DNA of 58,630 nt from an uncultured Bacteroidota bacterium (GCA_903905445.1 CAIVGO010000253.1:1-58630), one strand, 5' to 3'; positions 28,994 through 38,253 are shown, numbered from the stretch's first letter. Translations and numbers: made by a program. Notes: a model not told the origin generated them from the letters alone.

Positions 28994-29455
28994 CTATTTG
29001 GTCCAACTTTCTGGCACCCCATTTGGGTCGCCCATTTTGACGAAATCAATACGTTGCGGGGTAAAACCTTGTACAGCCATGCACACATCATCCTGTCCAC
29101 GCAACATCACACAGGCAATGACTTCGCGGTATTTTTTATTCATGGCCCCGCAAGTAAGTTCTGGGTAAAGCGCATATTTTACCGAAAGACTAGGTCCGGG
29201 TTTGCCATTTTCATAGCGAATACAAGTACCATCCTTGATTTCATATTCAATGCCGGGCTCTGCGGATGCTTTCCAACGGCCTTGCAAAGATGATTTTAGC
29301 AATGCAACAACGCCTTCATCGGCAGCCTGTTTCTGTTCGGATTCCGTTTGGGGCGCACCAACCGGTTTTTCCTTTTTCTCAGGTGTTTGCTGGTTGCAGG
29401 CACCTAAAAACATCAAAATGCCTAGTAAAGCGCAGGTAAATTGGATATACTTCAT
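28994..29455 (-). CDS. Small lipoprotein inserted between nuoK and nuoL (153 aa)
   Basis: Signal peptide and lipobox (LLGILMFLGAC, Cys20), a Lys/Glu/Gln-rich linker, then a compact domain of about 95 residues (LQGRWKASAEPGIEYEIKDG ... YREVIACVMLRGQDDVCMAV) with three cysteines (CGAMNKK, IACVM, DDVCMA). No family recognised; the pattern LQGRW then IEYEI resembles lipocalin-like or DUF4488-like small beta proteins, which is only a guess. It sits 14 nt downstream of nuoK, within a complex I operon, where no known subunit belongs. Could be an assembly or periplasm-facing accessory of this lineage's complex I, or a passenger. Confidence 0.82.
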   Translation of the reverse strand: MKYIQFTCALLGILMFLGACNQQTPEKKEKPVGAPQTESEQKQAADEGVVALLKSSLQGRWKASAEPGIEYEIKDGTCIRYENGKPGPSLSVKYALYPELTCGAMNKKYREVIACVMLRGQDDVCMAVQGFTPQRIDFVKMGDPNGVPESWTK

Positions 29456-29469
29456 GGTTAAATTGGTTT

Positions 29470-29790
29470 TTAGTTGCGAATTTTATCCAAAAATGAAATA
29501 TCAGTCGATTTTGTATTGCGGTAGATCATCACCAGAATACCTAAGCCAACCGCCGCTTCAGCAGCAGCAACGACCATGATGAAAAATACCATGATTTGGC
29601 CCTGTCCATCCGACAAATAGGTGGAAAATGCGGCCAACAACAGGTTTACAGCATTGAGCATCAACTCAATACACATTAATACTACGATTGCATTACGGCG
29701 TATGAGCACCCCAAATACCCCAATACAAAACAGGATGGAACTGAGGTACACGTAATAATCGATCGGAACAGATTTTATGATTTCGAGCAT
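29470..29790 (-). CDS. nuoK: NADH-quinone oxidoreductase subunit K (106 aa)
   Basis: Three transmembrane helices (MrpC-like) with the two buried glutamates in VLMCIELMLNAVNLLL and VAAAEAAVGLGILVMIYR, which form the central E-channel of complex I. Length is typical. Twenty nucleotides after nuoJ. Confidence 0.96.
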   Translation of the reverse strand: MLEIIKSVPIDYYVYLSSILFCIGVFGVLIRRNAIVVLMCIELMLNAVNLLLAAFSTYLSDGQGQIMVFFIMVVAAAEAAVGLGILVMIYRNTKSTDISFLDKIRN

Positions 29791-29810
29791 GGCTGCGCTG
29801 AGTTGTCAGT

Positions 29811-30311
29811 TTAAATTTTAAGATCGCGTTTTCCTACCAATACGGCGCCGACCATGGCGGCCAAAAACAAAATACCGGCAATTTCAAAAGGCACCACGAA
29901 ATCGCGGAATAACACGGTTCCAAGGTTTTTGACCAGGCCCACAGCAGGATCGGCATTGGCCACTTGCTGCAGTTGAATGGTACCTTTTAGTGCACCCAAA
30001 AAGGTAAGCAGGAGCAAACCTGCGGCAATTGCTGCGGCAAATTTCCAACCCACCGATTTTTGTGGTTCAGTATCTTTATTCAAGTTGAGGAGCATCAGTA
30101 CAAACAGGAACAATACCATAATGGCACCTGCATACACGATAATATGGACCACTGCCAAAAATTGCGCATTGAGCAGAATGTAATGCGCTGCAATGGAAAA
30201 AAAGGTAAGAATCAAGTACAACACACTGTGAATTGGGTTTTTAGTAAACACCATCATCAGTGAAAAGAAGACTGAAACAACCGCCAGGGTCAGAAAAATG
30301 GCAAGTGTCAT
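29811..30311 (-). CDS. nuoJ: NADH-quinone oxidoreductase subunit J (166 aa)
   Basis: Five transmembrane helices with the conserved SVLYLILTFFSIAAHYILL and VHIIVYAGAIMVLFLFVLMLLN, whose pi-bulge segment rearranges during turnover of complex I. The nuoI to nuoJ gap is 128 bp, the longest inside the operon; I see neither a terminator nor a clear promoter in it. Confidence 0.95.
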   Translation of the reverse strand: MTLAIFLTLAVVSVFFSLMMVFTKNPIHSVLYLILTFFSIAAHYILLNAQFLAVVHIIVYAGAIMVLFLFVLMLLNLNKDTEPQKSVGWKFAAAIAAGLLLLTFLGALKGTIQLQQVANADPAVGLVKNLGTVLFRDFVVPFEIAGILFLAAMVGAVLVGKRDLKI

Positions 30312-30439
30312 GTCGGTTAGTCGTTAGTTAGCGCGCGGCTTGAATTAGGTGCGGCAAAGAAAAAATTCAGAATACTCTGGTTGAATGTCAGGAGGTTCTT
30401 GGGATAAAACAAGTTCCAGTAATCGGTAATGGGACAAGG

Positions 30440-31003
30440 TTATTTTGCCGTTTCAGAAGCCCATTTTGGCTCTTGCACATGCTTTTGGCGCTTGGTTACA
30501 TCAATGCGCGTATCGGGCGTTGTACCTTCAACCAACATATCTTTCCCAAAAATAAACCCATCGCGTGCATAATCGGAAGGCACAATACGATCCGTCAAGA
30601 AAATCGCTTCTTTTGGACATGCTTCCTCGCACAATCCGCAAAAAATACAACGCAACATGTTGATTTCGTACACTGCGGCGTATTTTTCCTCTTTATAAAG
30701 GTGTTCTTCGCCTTTTTCACGTTCTTCTGCTACCATGGTGATGGCTTCTGCTGGACAAGCCACGGCACACAACCCGCAAGCTGTACAGTTTTCACGGCCT
30801 TGTTCATCGCGTTTCAATACATGCCAGCCCCGAAAAACGGGTGCAAATTCGCGCTGCTGATCGGGGTACTTCACCGTAGCAGGCTTCATGAAAAAGTGCC
30901 GTATAGTAATCGACATCCCTTTGAGAATAGCTGGAAGGTAAATACGCTCCCAAAAATTCATCTTTTTATTGACAACGTGTACGGAACGGTTAGTCAGTTG
31001 CAT
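30440..31003 (-). CDS. nuoI: NADH-quinone oxidoreductase subunit I (187 aa)
   Basis: Carries the two [4Fe-4S] clusters N6a and N6b that pass electrons to NuoB. Both motifs are intact: CTACGLCAVACPAEAI (about 79-94) and CIFCGLCEEACPKEAI (about 120-135). The N-terminal amphipathic region attaches to the membrane arm. Confidence 0.96.
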   Translation of the reverse strand: MQLTNRSVHVVNKKMNFWERIYLPAILKGMSITIRHFFMKPATVKYPDQQREFAPVFRGWHVLKRDEQGRENCTACGLCAVACPAEAITMVAEEREKGEEHLYKEEKYAAVYEINMLRCIFCGLCEEACPKEAIFLTDRIVPSDYARDGFIFGKDMLVEGTTPDTRIDVTKRQKHVQEPKWASETAK

Positions 31004-31055
31004 ATTTTTTTAATATTTCTTTTGCTGATCGAATAGGATCGCTTTAATCCCAATT

Positions 31056-32090
31056 TTAATTCCCAAATAACAGAATGCCACCCCCTGTTAATACCATGTT
31101 CAAAATGGCCAATGGAATGAGTGATTTCCAGCCCAGGTGCATCAATTGGTCGTACCGGAAGCGCGGAAGCGTCCAACGAATCCACATGAACACAAAAATG
31201 AAAAAGAAAATTTTGGCAAACAACACAATCGGGCCCATGAGTCCACCCAGCCATGCCGGATCCAAGCCCGGGAAATTGTACCCGCCAAAATAGAGGGTAG
31301 AAATCACTGCGCAGGAAATAAACATATTGATGTATTCGGCAAACAGGAAAAAGCCTAGTTTCATCGAACTATATTCGGTGTGGTAACCGCCAATCAATTC
31401 TGTTTCACATTCTGCCATATCAAAAGGCGCGCGGTTGCACTCTGCCAGGGCACAGGTAAAGAAGATGATAAAACCCAATGGCTGATAAATGATGTTCCAG
31501 CCAAAACCGGTTTGTTGTTCGGCAATATCGCGCAAACTCAAACTGCCGGAAATCATCACCACCGAAATAAGCGCAAGGCCCATCGCCAATTCGTACGAAA
31601 TCATCTGCGAACTGGCACGAATCGCACCATACAGCGAATATTTATTATTAGATGCCCAGCCGCCAATCATGATGCCATACACACCCAGGGATACAAAACC
31701 CATGATGTACAAAATACCAATGTTGATGTTGGTCACCTGCAAATCAATGGAACCGCCAAATAAGGTCAGTTGCGTACCCCAAGGAATCACCGCACTGGTC
31801 ATACAAGCCACAAAAATGAACGCCCCAGGCGCCAGGATATACAACCATTTTTCTGCCTGATTGGGCATAAAATCTTCTTTGGTAAACATTTTTACCCCGT
31901 CGGCAATCGGTTGCAAAAGTCCCCAGGGGCCAGCGCGATCCGGACCAATGCGATCCTGCATGAACGCGGCAATTTTGCGCTCGCCATAAGTAGAGTAGGC
32001 TGCAACACCCAACGTAATGGTAAACAAAACGACAATCAAGATCATTTTTTCAACCACAACGGCAAACACGAACAGTAATAAAATACTCAT
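31056..32090 (-). CDS. nuoH: NADH-quinone oxidoreductase subunit H (344 aa)
   Basis: Membrane subunit forming the quinone chamber with NuoB and NuoD. Eight helices; signature segments ERKIAAFMQDRIGPDRAGPWG, EYSSMKLGFFLFAEYINM and the Glu-rich loop FDMAECETELIGGYHTEYS. Followed by nuoI after 52 nt. Confidence 0.97.
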   Translation of the reverse strand: MSILLLFVFAVVVEKMILIVVLFTITLGVAAYSTYGERKIAAFMQDRIGPDRAGPWGLLQPIADGVKMFTKEDFMPNQAEKWLYILAPGAFIFVACMTSAVIPWGTQLTLFGGSIDLQVTNINIGILYIMGFVSLGVYGIMIGGWASNNKYSLYGAIRASSQMISYELAMGLALISVVMISGSLSLRDIAEQQTGFGWNIIYQPLGFIIFFTCALAECNRAPFDMAECETELIGGYHTEYSSMKLGFFLFAEYINMFISCAVISTLYFGGYNFPGLDPAWLGGLMGPIVLFAKIFFFIFVFMWIRWTLPRFRYDQLMHLGWKSLIPLAILNMVLTGGGILLFGN

Positions 32091-32131
32091 ATTAATTGGT
32101 ATTTAACCAGAATTCAACTTTTTTGAATGAA

Positions 32132-33064
32132 TTAGCGGACCGTTAGTGCCTTTTGGCCATAATGACCTTGGGCAATTACAGAATGCCGATCAATGCTGCG
32201 TGGACCTTCCACCACCCAATCGCCGGGTGCTTTTTTCTCAAAACGACAAGTATTGCAAATGAAATCATGCACCTCACCGTATTTGTCTTTGCGGGCGGTT
32301 ACGCGGAAAACTTCGTTGCCATACATCCACACCACGGCTTTACCGCTGCAGGTTGGACATTCGCGGTGGGCATCCATCGGATCGAGGAACCAAACGCGGC
32401 TTTTGAAGCGGAAGGTACGATCGGTCAAGGCACCCACTGGACAAACATCAATGACGTTGCCAGAGAAATCATTGTCAATCGCCTTTTCAATCATCGTACT
32501 GATTTCCGAATGGTCGCCGCGGTTCAAAATACCGTGTACGCGGTTGTCGGTCAACTGATTGGCGACATACACACAACGGTAGCACAAAATGCAACGGGTC
32601 ATGTGTAATTTGATATAAGGACCGATGTCGATTTTTTCGAACGTACGGCGTTCAAATTCATAACGCGTGCCTGCTGCGCCGTGTTCGAAAGCCAAATCCT
32701 GCAAATGACACTCACCTGCCTGATCGCAAATAGGGCAATCGAGCGGGTGGTTGAGCAGCAAAAACTCCACCACACCGGCGCGTGCTTTTTGCACTTCCTC
32801 GCTGGTGATATTGGCCACTTCCATCCCATCCATGACCATGGTTTGGCAGGAAGTAACGAGTTTGGGCATTGGGCGCGGGTCTTTTTCAGAGCCTTTAGTT
32901 ACTTTCACCAAACAGGTGCGGCATTTGCTGCCCGAACCTTGTAGGGTAGAGTAGTAGCACATGGCGGGCGGCACAATATCGCCTCCAATCATGCGGGCTG
33001 CCTGCAGGATGGTGGTGCCATCGGGCACTTCCATTTCGAATCCGTCTATTTTTACTTTTGGCAT
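32132..33064 (-). CDS. nuoG: Short NADH-quinone oxidoreductase subunit G, Fe-S domains only (310 aa)
   Basis: N-terminal [2Fe-2S] ferredoxin domain (PAMCYYSTLQGSGSKCRTC), the His/Cys [4Fe-4S] motif (HPLDCPICDQAGEC), and the CILCYRC ... CPVGAL cluster site are present. After that comes only a short tail with CPTC-x30-CNTC, and the roughly 600-residue molybdopterin-type domain of E. coli NuoG is absent. Short NuoG is, as far as I recall, usual in Bacteroidota, so this is not a truncation by mutation. The CxxC...CxxC tail sits where the N7 cluster (CxxCxxxC...C) begins in long NuoG and may bind iron-sulfur or zinc. The track's start at 33154 is too long; MPKVKIDG at 33064 matches the family. Confidence 0.93.
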   Translation of the reverse strand: MPKVKIDGFEMEVPDGTTILQAARMIGGDIVPPAMCYYSTLQGSGSKCRTCLVKVTKGSEKDPRPMPKLVTSCQTMVMDGMEVANITSEEVQKARAGVVEFLLLNHPLDCPICDQAGECHLQDLAFEHGAAGTRYEFERRTFEKIDIGPYIKLHMTRCILCYRCVYVANQLTDNRVHGILNRGDHSEISTMIEKAIDNDFSGNVIDVCPVGALTDRTFRFKSRVWFLDPMDAHRECPTCSGKAVVWMYGNEVFRVTARKDKYGEVHDFICNTCRFEKKAPGDWVVEGPRSIDRHSVIAQGHYGQKALTVR

Positions 33065-33105
33065 AGCAGTTATGCTGGTTGTATTATTTGTAAGTGTTGG
33101 ATTAA

Positions 33106-34446
33106 TTATACGGCAACCGGTTCGCGCACCAACCCATAATTCCGTTCCATACAAGCTTTCGGCTCATGTACGTGCCACTCAAATTCTTCCCGGAAATGCC
33201 GCACCGCTGCTGCAACCGGCCAGGCCGCTGCATCACCCAGTGGACAAATGGTATTACCTTCAATCTTTTTCGCGATATCCACCAACATATCAATGTCCGA
33301 TAGTTTGCCTTGGCCATTTTCCATGCGCCAAAGTACTTTTTCCATCCAGCCTGTACCTTCGCGGCAAGGAGAACATTGTCCGCAAGATTCGTGGCGGTAA
33401 AAACGCGCAAAATTCCAGGTATTGCGCACAATGCATTGATCTTCATCGTACACAATGAATCCACCCGAACCCAACATAGAGCCGGAAACGAAACCACCAT
33501 CCGACAAACTTTCGTAGGTCATCAGGCGCTGTTCGCCGTTGGCTGTTTTATTAATCAGGAAATGCGGCAAAATAGGCACTGAAGACCCACCTGGCACACA
33601 AGCCTTTAATTTTTTACCATTTTTAATACCACCGCAGTATTCATCCGAGTAGATGAACTCTTCCACGGGAACGCCCAATTCAATTTCATACACCCCAGGA
33701 CGGTTGATATTTCCGCCTGCGCTGATCAATTTGGTACCTGTGCTTTTGCCGATGCCGATTTTAGCATATTCGTCGCCGCCATCGTTGATAATTGGCACGA
33801 CGGCAGCAATGGTTTCTACGTTATTTACCACCGTTGGACTTGCCCACAAGCCTTTTACGGCCGGAAACGGTGGTTTTACGCGTGGATTACCGCGTTTGCC
33901 TTCCAGACTTTCGATCAAAGCCGTTTCTTCCCCGCAGATATACGCACCTGCGCCCGGAGCTACATATAAATCGAGGTCGTAACCCGATCCGAGGATGTTT
34001 TTACCTAACCAGCCATTGGCATAAGCCTCTTGAATGGCTTTTTCCAGGATAAACACGATCCAGGAATACTCACCGCGGATATAGATATAGGAAGTATTGG
34101 CACCCAATGCATAACTGGAGGTAATCATACCTTCAATCAGCAAATGCGGGATTTTTTCCATCAAATAGCGGTCCTTGAACGTACCAGGCTCGCTTTCGTC
34201 GGCATTGCACAACAAATAGCGTGGTACCCCTTCCGGTTTTGCCAGAAAAGACCATTTCATACCCGTTGGAAAGCCCGCGCCACCGCGACCGCGTAAGCCG
34301 GATTTTTTCACTTCTTCCAAAACGCCGTCGGGCGACATGGTTTTCAGTGCTTTTTCCACAGAGCGGTAGCCGCCTTGTTTGCGGTACACTTCGTAGGTGC
34401 GGATGCCCTCTACTTGGGCGTGTTCAATCAGGAGTTTGCGTCCCAT
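33106..34446 (-). CDS. nuoF: NADH-quinone oxidoreductase subunit F (446 aa)
   Basis: NADH- and FMN-binding subunit. GLRGRGGAGFPTGMKW (about 50-65) binds NADH/FMN, GAGAYICGEETALIESLEG contacts FMN, and SCGQCSPCREGTGWM plus a later Cys (NTICPLGDAAAWP) hold cluster N3. Followed by nuoG after 41 nt and preceded by the DUF2750 gene after 30 nt. Confidence 0.97.
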   Translation of the reverse strand: MGRKLLIEHAQVEGIRTYEVYRKQGGYRSVEKALKTMSPDGVLEEVKKSGLRGRGGAGFPTGMKWSFLAKPEGVPRYLLCNADESEPGTFKDRYLMEKIPHLLIEGMITSSYALGANTSYIYIRGEYSWIVFILEKAIQEAYANGWLGKNILGSGYDLDLYVAPGAGAYICGEETALIESLEGKRGNPRVKPPFPAVKGLWASPTVVNNVETIAAVVPIINDGGDEYAKIGIGKSTGTKLISAGGNINRPGVYEIELGVPVEEFIYSDEYCGGIKNGKKLKACVPGGSSVPILPHFLINKTANGEQRLMTYESLSDGGFVSGSMLGSGGFIVYDEDQCIVRNTWNFARFYRHESCGQCSPCREGTGWMEKVLWRMENGQGKLSDIDMLVDIAKKIEGNTICPLGDAAAWPVAAAVRHFREEFEWHVHEPKACMERNYGLVREPVAV

Positions 34447-34476
34447 TTTATCGAAAATAGTTGAAATTCAACAAAT

Positions 34477-34884
34477 TTATTTTGTGATGCGCTTGCCGTC
34501 CTCGTCGTACTGCTCCAATTCTTTCAGCAAATCTTCTTTCAACAAACTGGGTTCAACGACCGCGCCATTGAATTCAGTGTTGGGGCAAACCGCTACCAGC
34601 ATGCCTTCTGTTTCCATCTCATCCAGCCACTCAAGGAGTTCATTTACATCAAGTTCCATCACATCGTACTCCTCAAAATCGGCGGCTTTGCGGAAGGTTT
34701 CTGCAATTTCAGGATCCGGGAAAAACGGCAGAATGTCTGCATTATCGTCATCGCCCAACATGGCCCAGCCTTCTTCGTCGCCCAAACCAAACACGACTTC
34801 GGATTCTGCTACTTTCTTGATGAAATATTCGTAGCGTTTCTCTCCTGGTTTTTTGAATATTTTTTCTACTTCTGCAGGTGTCAT
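34477..34884 (-). CDS. DUF2750-like acidic protein inside the nuo operon (135 aa)
   Basis: A small very acidic soluble protein. RYEYFIKKVAESEVVFGLGDEEGWAMLGDDD, followed by a proline-rich strand (LPFFPDPEIA) and later VAVCPNTEFNGAVVEP, is the layout of DUF2750 proteins, whose function is unknown. It lies 21 nt after nuoE and 30 nt before nuoF, splitting genes for two subunits that touch in the NADH-oxidising module. The track begins it at a TTG (34905); the ATG at 34884 (MTPAEVEK) leaves normal spacing. Possible roles are assembly or regulation of the E-F-G module; this is inference from position only. Confidence 0.85.
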   Translation of the reverse strand: MTPAEVEKIFKKPGEKRYEYFIKKVAESEVVFGLGDEEGWAMLGDDDNADILPFFPDPEIAETFRKAADFEEYDVMELDVNELLEWLDEMETEGMLVAVCPNTEFNGAVVEPSLLKEDLLKELEQYDEDGKRITK

Positions 34885-34905
34885 TGCAATTTGTTTAAGG
34901 ATCAA

Positions 34906-35451
34906 TTAATGCATTTTCCAGGTGCCCTTGTCAATTTTACCCGCGCGACAATCTTCCAAAAATTGGTCAATCTTGGCCTCTGTCAGGTGTTCATGGTAAA
35001 ATTCGCCGACTTGCATCATGGGTGCGTATCCGCAGGCGCCTAAGCATTCCACTTCTTTGATGGTAAAAACGCCATCGGCAGTAGTTTCGCCGGTAGCGAT
35101 GCCCAATTTTTGTTGGGTATAGGCAATGATTCGCTCTGCTCCTTCAATCGCACAAGGGCCGGTATGGCAAAATTCCAAAACATAGTTACCGACCGGCTGC
35201 AAGTTGTACATGGAATAAAAAGTTGCCACTTCATACACCTCAATCGGTTGAATGCCCATGACCGCTGCCACCTGGTCCATCGCAGCGATGCTGAGCCAAC
35301 CGTGGTTTTCTTCCTGTGCAATGTGCAGAATACGCAGGATTGCACTTTTATGTTTTCCTTCCGGAAATTTTTGCATCAATGCTTTCGCTTCCGCCAAAGC
35401 GGCTTCAGAGAACTGGAACGGTGTTCCGTGGGTAGCACTTGTGGTTGTCAT
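34906..35451 (-). CDS. nuoE: NADH-quinone oxidoreductase subunit E (181 aa)
   Basis: Thioredoxin-fold subunit with the N1a [2Fe-2S] cluster. The cysteines are in FCHTGPCAIEGAE and VECLGACGYAPM. Helical N-terminal region with VAAVMGIQPIEVYEVATFYSMY is typical of the family. 12 nt after nuoD. Confidence 0.96.
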   Translation of the reverse strand: MTTTSATHGTPFQFSEAALAEAKALMQKFPEGKHKSAILRILHIAQEENHGWLSIAAMDQVAAVMGIQPIEVYEVATFYSMYNLQPVGNYVLEFCHTGPCAIEGAERIIAYTQQKLGIATGETTADGVFTIKEVECLGACGYAPMMQVGEFYHEHLTEAKIDQFLEDCRAGKIDKGTWKMH

Positions 35452-35463
35452 TTATTCTAATAT

Positions 35464-36669
35464 TTAAGCGTCTAATTCTCCGGCGATTACATTCATAGAG
35501 CTCATCGTCAGGATGGCATCTGAAAGCATAGCGCCTTTAATCATTTCGGGATAGGCCTGGTAGAAAATGAAACAAGGCCGACGGAAGTGCAAACGGTAAG
35601 GGGTACGGCCGCCATCGCTGGTGAGGTAAAACCCAAGTTCGCCATTACCGCCTTCTACTGCATGGTACACTTCTCCTTTTGGAATCGGAACTTCACCCAT
35701 CACCACTTTAAAGTGATAAATGAGGGCTTCCATTTTGGTGTACACATCGGGTTTATCGGGCAAGTAATAATCGGGCACATCGGCGTGGTAAGCGCCTTCT
35801 GGCAAGTTATTGTAAGCGTCGTTGATCAGTTTGAGCGATTGGCGAATTTCTTCCTGGCGCACCATAAAGCGGTCGTAGGTATCGCCGTTTTCGCCCACCG
35901 GGATGGTAAAATCGAAATCGTTGTAGCTGGAATAAGGTTCCATCACGCGAACATCGTAATCGACACCGGCTGCGCGCAGGTTTGGACCCGTAAATCCGTA
36001 GCTAAGCGCCTTGTCGGCAGTAATCGGGCCAGCGCCAATGCAACGATCCATAAAGATCCGGTTGCGTTCGAGCAGGCTGCCAAATTCTTCAAATTTCGGT
36101 GGGAAGGTTTTCAAAAAGTCCTTCAACAAGCGGTGAAAACGCGGAGAAAAATCACGCTCCATGCCGCCAATCCGGCCAATATTGGTCGTCAAACGCGTGC
36201 CACAAACTTCCTCAAACAGGTCGTAAATGCGTTCGCGTTCTTGGAAAACGTAGGTAAAGCCCGTCAAAGCGCCCGTATCTACCCCAATTACTGAGTTGCA
36301 CACCAGGTGGTCGGCAATACGTGAGAGTTCCATAATGATGATGCGCATGTACTGTGCGCGTTTTGGAAGCTCAATTTTGGCGAGTTTTTCGACCGTCATG
36401 TGCCAGCCCATGTTGTTGATGGGGGAGGAGCAATAGTTGAGTCGGTCGGTAATGGGTGTCACCTGATTGAAAGGACGGCGTTCGGCCAGTTTTTCAAATG
36501 CGCGGTGGATATATCCGATGGTAGGCTCGGCGCTCACGATTTTTTCCCCGTCCATTTTCAGGACATTTTGGAAAATGCCGTGGGTGGCGGGGTGGGTTGG
36601 ACCCAAATTGAGCGTCGCTAATTCGCCTTCGAAGTTATCTAATTGAGAAAAATAGGATTGAACCTGCAT
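35464..36669 (-). CDS. nuoD: NADH-quinone oxidoreductase subunit D (401 aa)
   Basis: 49-kDa quinone-site subunit. NLGPTHPATHG near the N-terminus carries the quinone-ligand His; GYIHRAFEKLAERRPF, YCSSPINNMGWHM and the C-terminal SDAILTMSSMNVIAGELDA follow the family. It is a separate gene, not fused to nuoC as in E. coli. 18 nt after nuoC. Confidence 0.97.
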   Translation of the reverse strand: MQVQSYFSQLDNFEGELATLNLGPTHPATHGIFQNVLKMDGEKIVSAEPTIGYIHRAFEKLAERRPFNQVTPITDRLNYCSSPINNMGWHMTVEKLAKIELPKRAQYMRIIIMELSRIADHLVCNSVIGVDTGALTGFTYVFQERERIYDLFEEVCGTRLTTNIGRIGGMERDFSPRFHRLLKDFLKTFPPKFEEFGSLLERNRIFMDRCIGAGPITADKALSYGFTGPNLRAAGVDYDVRVMEPYSSYNDFDFTIPVGENGDTYDRFMVRQEEIRQSLKLINDAYNNLPEGAYHADVPDYYLPDKPDVYTKMEALIYHFKVVMGEVPIPKGEVYHAVEGGNGELGFYLTSDGGRTPYRLHFRRPCFIFYQAYPEMIKGAMLSDAILTMSSMNVIAGELDA

Positions 36670-36687
36670 TTCGCGGAATATTAAAGT

Positions 36688-37224
36688 TTAGTCGAGCCTT
36701 TGTTGATAGTTTCCTTCGCGGCCAAAAAAGCGGTCGTCTTTATCGGTACGGGTTCCGTCTTCCAGTTTGAATTCTTTCCGCATTGGGAAAACGTCCATGT
36801 CGTCCACATTCAGGATACGGCGCAAGTCGGGATGTCCTGTAAAAATTACCCCGAAAAAGTCGTACTCCTGGCGTTCCATCCAGTTGGCAGAAGGCCATAA
36901 GCCGGTGAGGCTAGGAATATGTGGATCTGCCACCGGAATCCAAACGCGCACCCGAATACGGCGGTTATCCATCCAGTTATGCAAGTGGTAGGTAAGTCCC
37001 AATTCCCGGCCAGTTTGGTCGGGGTAATGGATCGCATTGAGGGTAGTCAGGAAGTGATAGTTCAAATCCTTGTCTTCCTTTAGCAGGGTGAGCAGTCCGA
37101 TCAGACTTTCTCTTGCGGTTTCAACGATCAGGATTCCGTCATAGGCCGTTTCCGAACCGAGCACCATTTCAGCGGCGTGCTGCATGATCCGGGCGTGCAC
37201 TAATTCATTTGTTAAACTGCTCAT
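36688..37224 (-). CDS. nuoC: NADH-quinone oxidoreductase subunit C (178 aa)
   Basis: 30-kDa subunit of the connecting module. FLTTLNAIHYPDQTGRELGLTYHL and WPSANWMERQEYDFFGVIFTGHPDLRRIL contain the family signature (ERExyDxxGxxFxxHPDLRRIL). Ends with the acidic tail RTDKDDRFFGREGN. 48 nt after nuoB. Confidence 0.96.
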   Translation of the reverse strand: MSSLTNELVHARIMQHAAEMVLGSETAYDGILIVETARESLIGLLTLLKEDKDLNYHFLTTLNAIHYPDQTGRELGLTYHLHNWMDNRRIRVRVWIPVADPHIPSLTGLWPSANWMERQEYDFFGVIFTGHPDLRRILNVDDMDVFPMRKEFKLEDGTRTDKDDRFFGREGNYQQRLD

Positions 37225-37272
37225 ATAAAAGGTATGGCTGAATGTTCGTTTTGTCTCGACTTGGCCGAAAAG

Positions 37273-37812
37273 TTATCCGATCTGGTATTTTTCGAGCAGG
37301 TGTTGGTATTCAGGAGAGTAACGGCGGCGTGCTGGTTCATTTTTAACCAACTCCTGAATTTTCATGACCCCGTCAATAATTTGTTCCGGGCGTGGCGGGC
37401 AACCTGGCACGTACACGTCTACAGGAATGACTTTATCAATCCCTTGCAGTACCGAATAGGTATCAAAAATGCCGCCAGAACTTGCGCAAGCACCTACGGC
37501 AATCACCCATTTAGGTTCAGCCATTTGGGTGTACACTTGTTTGAGGATCGGACCCATTTTTTTGGCAATGGTACCCATGACCATCAGCAAGTCGGCCTGA
37601 CGTGGCGAGAACGAAAGCCGTTCCATGCCGAACCGGGCAAGGTCGTAATTGGCACCCATGGTAGCCATGAATTCAATACCGCAACAAGAAGTAGCGAATG
37701 GAAGGGGCCAAATGGAGTTGGCGCGGGCCAAACCGATGGCTTTGCTCATAGAAGTGGCGTAAAAACCTTCTCCGCCAAATCCTTCAGGCATTTCTGCAGC
37801 GTTGATCGACAT
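37273..37812 (-). CDS. nuoB: NADH-quinone oxidoreductase subunit B (179 aa)
   Basis: Holds cluster N2, the final electron donor to quinone. The tandem cysteines are in [12 protein letters not shown] (about 40-51), with [10 protein letters not shown] and [12 protein letters not shown] completing the site. Preceded by nuoA after 78 nt. Confidence 0.97.
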   Translation of the reverse strand: MSINAAEMPEGFGGEGFYATSMSKAIGLARANSIWPLPFATSCCGIEFMATMGANYDLARFGMERLSFSPRQADLLMVMGTIAKKMGPILKQVYTQMAEPKWVIAVGACASSGGIFDTYSVLQGIDKVIPVDVYVPGCPPRPEQIIDGVMKIQELVKNEPARRRYSPEYQHLLEKYQIG

Positions 37813-37890
37813 AATACTTTATGTTATACGTGAACAGACAGGGTAAAATTTATTGATTTGATTTTCAAGGGATTATCTAAAATTTAGATG

Positions 37891-38253
37891 CTATTTTTCC
37901 CAGTTTAAGGCACCTTTTAGCAGCACGTAGTAAAAGCCTACTAAAAAGACGCCCACAAACATCAGCACCGCGGAGAAGCCTTCCCAACCCATTGCCCGGA
38001 AGTTAACCGCATACGGATAAAAGAAAATGACCTCCACGTCGAATAAAACGAACAAAATGGCGGTCATGAAATATTTGATTGAAACGGGTATCCGGGCATT
38101 TCCTTGTCCTTCAATACCACATTCAAAGTTTTCGTTTTTCTTACTGCTTTTGCGACGTGGTCCCAAAAACGGCACCACAATGAGTACAAACGCAACAAAT
38201 GCGATTGCAACGAGTGCTTGCAGCACGATGGGCAAGTATCCAGATGGCTCCAT
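37891..38253 (-). CDS. nuoA: NADH-quinone oxidoreductase subunit A (120 aa)
   Basis: Three-helix membrane subunit with the quinone-loop motif ENFECGIEGQGNARIPVSIKYFM and VLFDVEVIFFYPYAV. First gene of the 14-subunit operon. Confidence 0.96.
   Translation of the reverse strand: MEPSGYLPIVLQALVAIAFVAFVLIVVPFLGPRRKSSKKNENFECGIEGQGNARIPVSIKYFMTAILFVLFDVEVIFFYPYAVNFRAMGWEGFSAVLMFVGVFLVGFYYVLLKGALNWEK

Noticed and set aside
35587-36294. 235-aa plus-strand ORF
   Set aside because: Antisense shadow of nuoD with no recognisable content; similar long shadows occur over nuoI (30473..31036) and icd (8114..8599).
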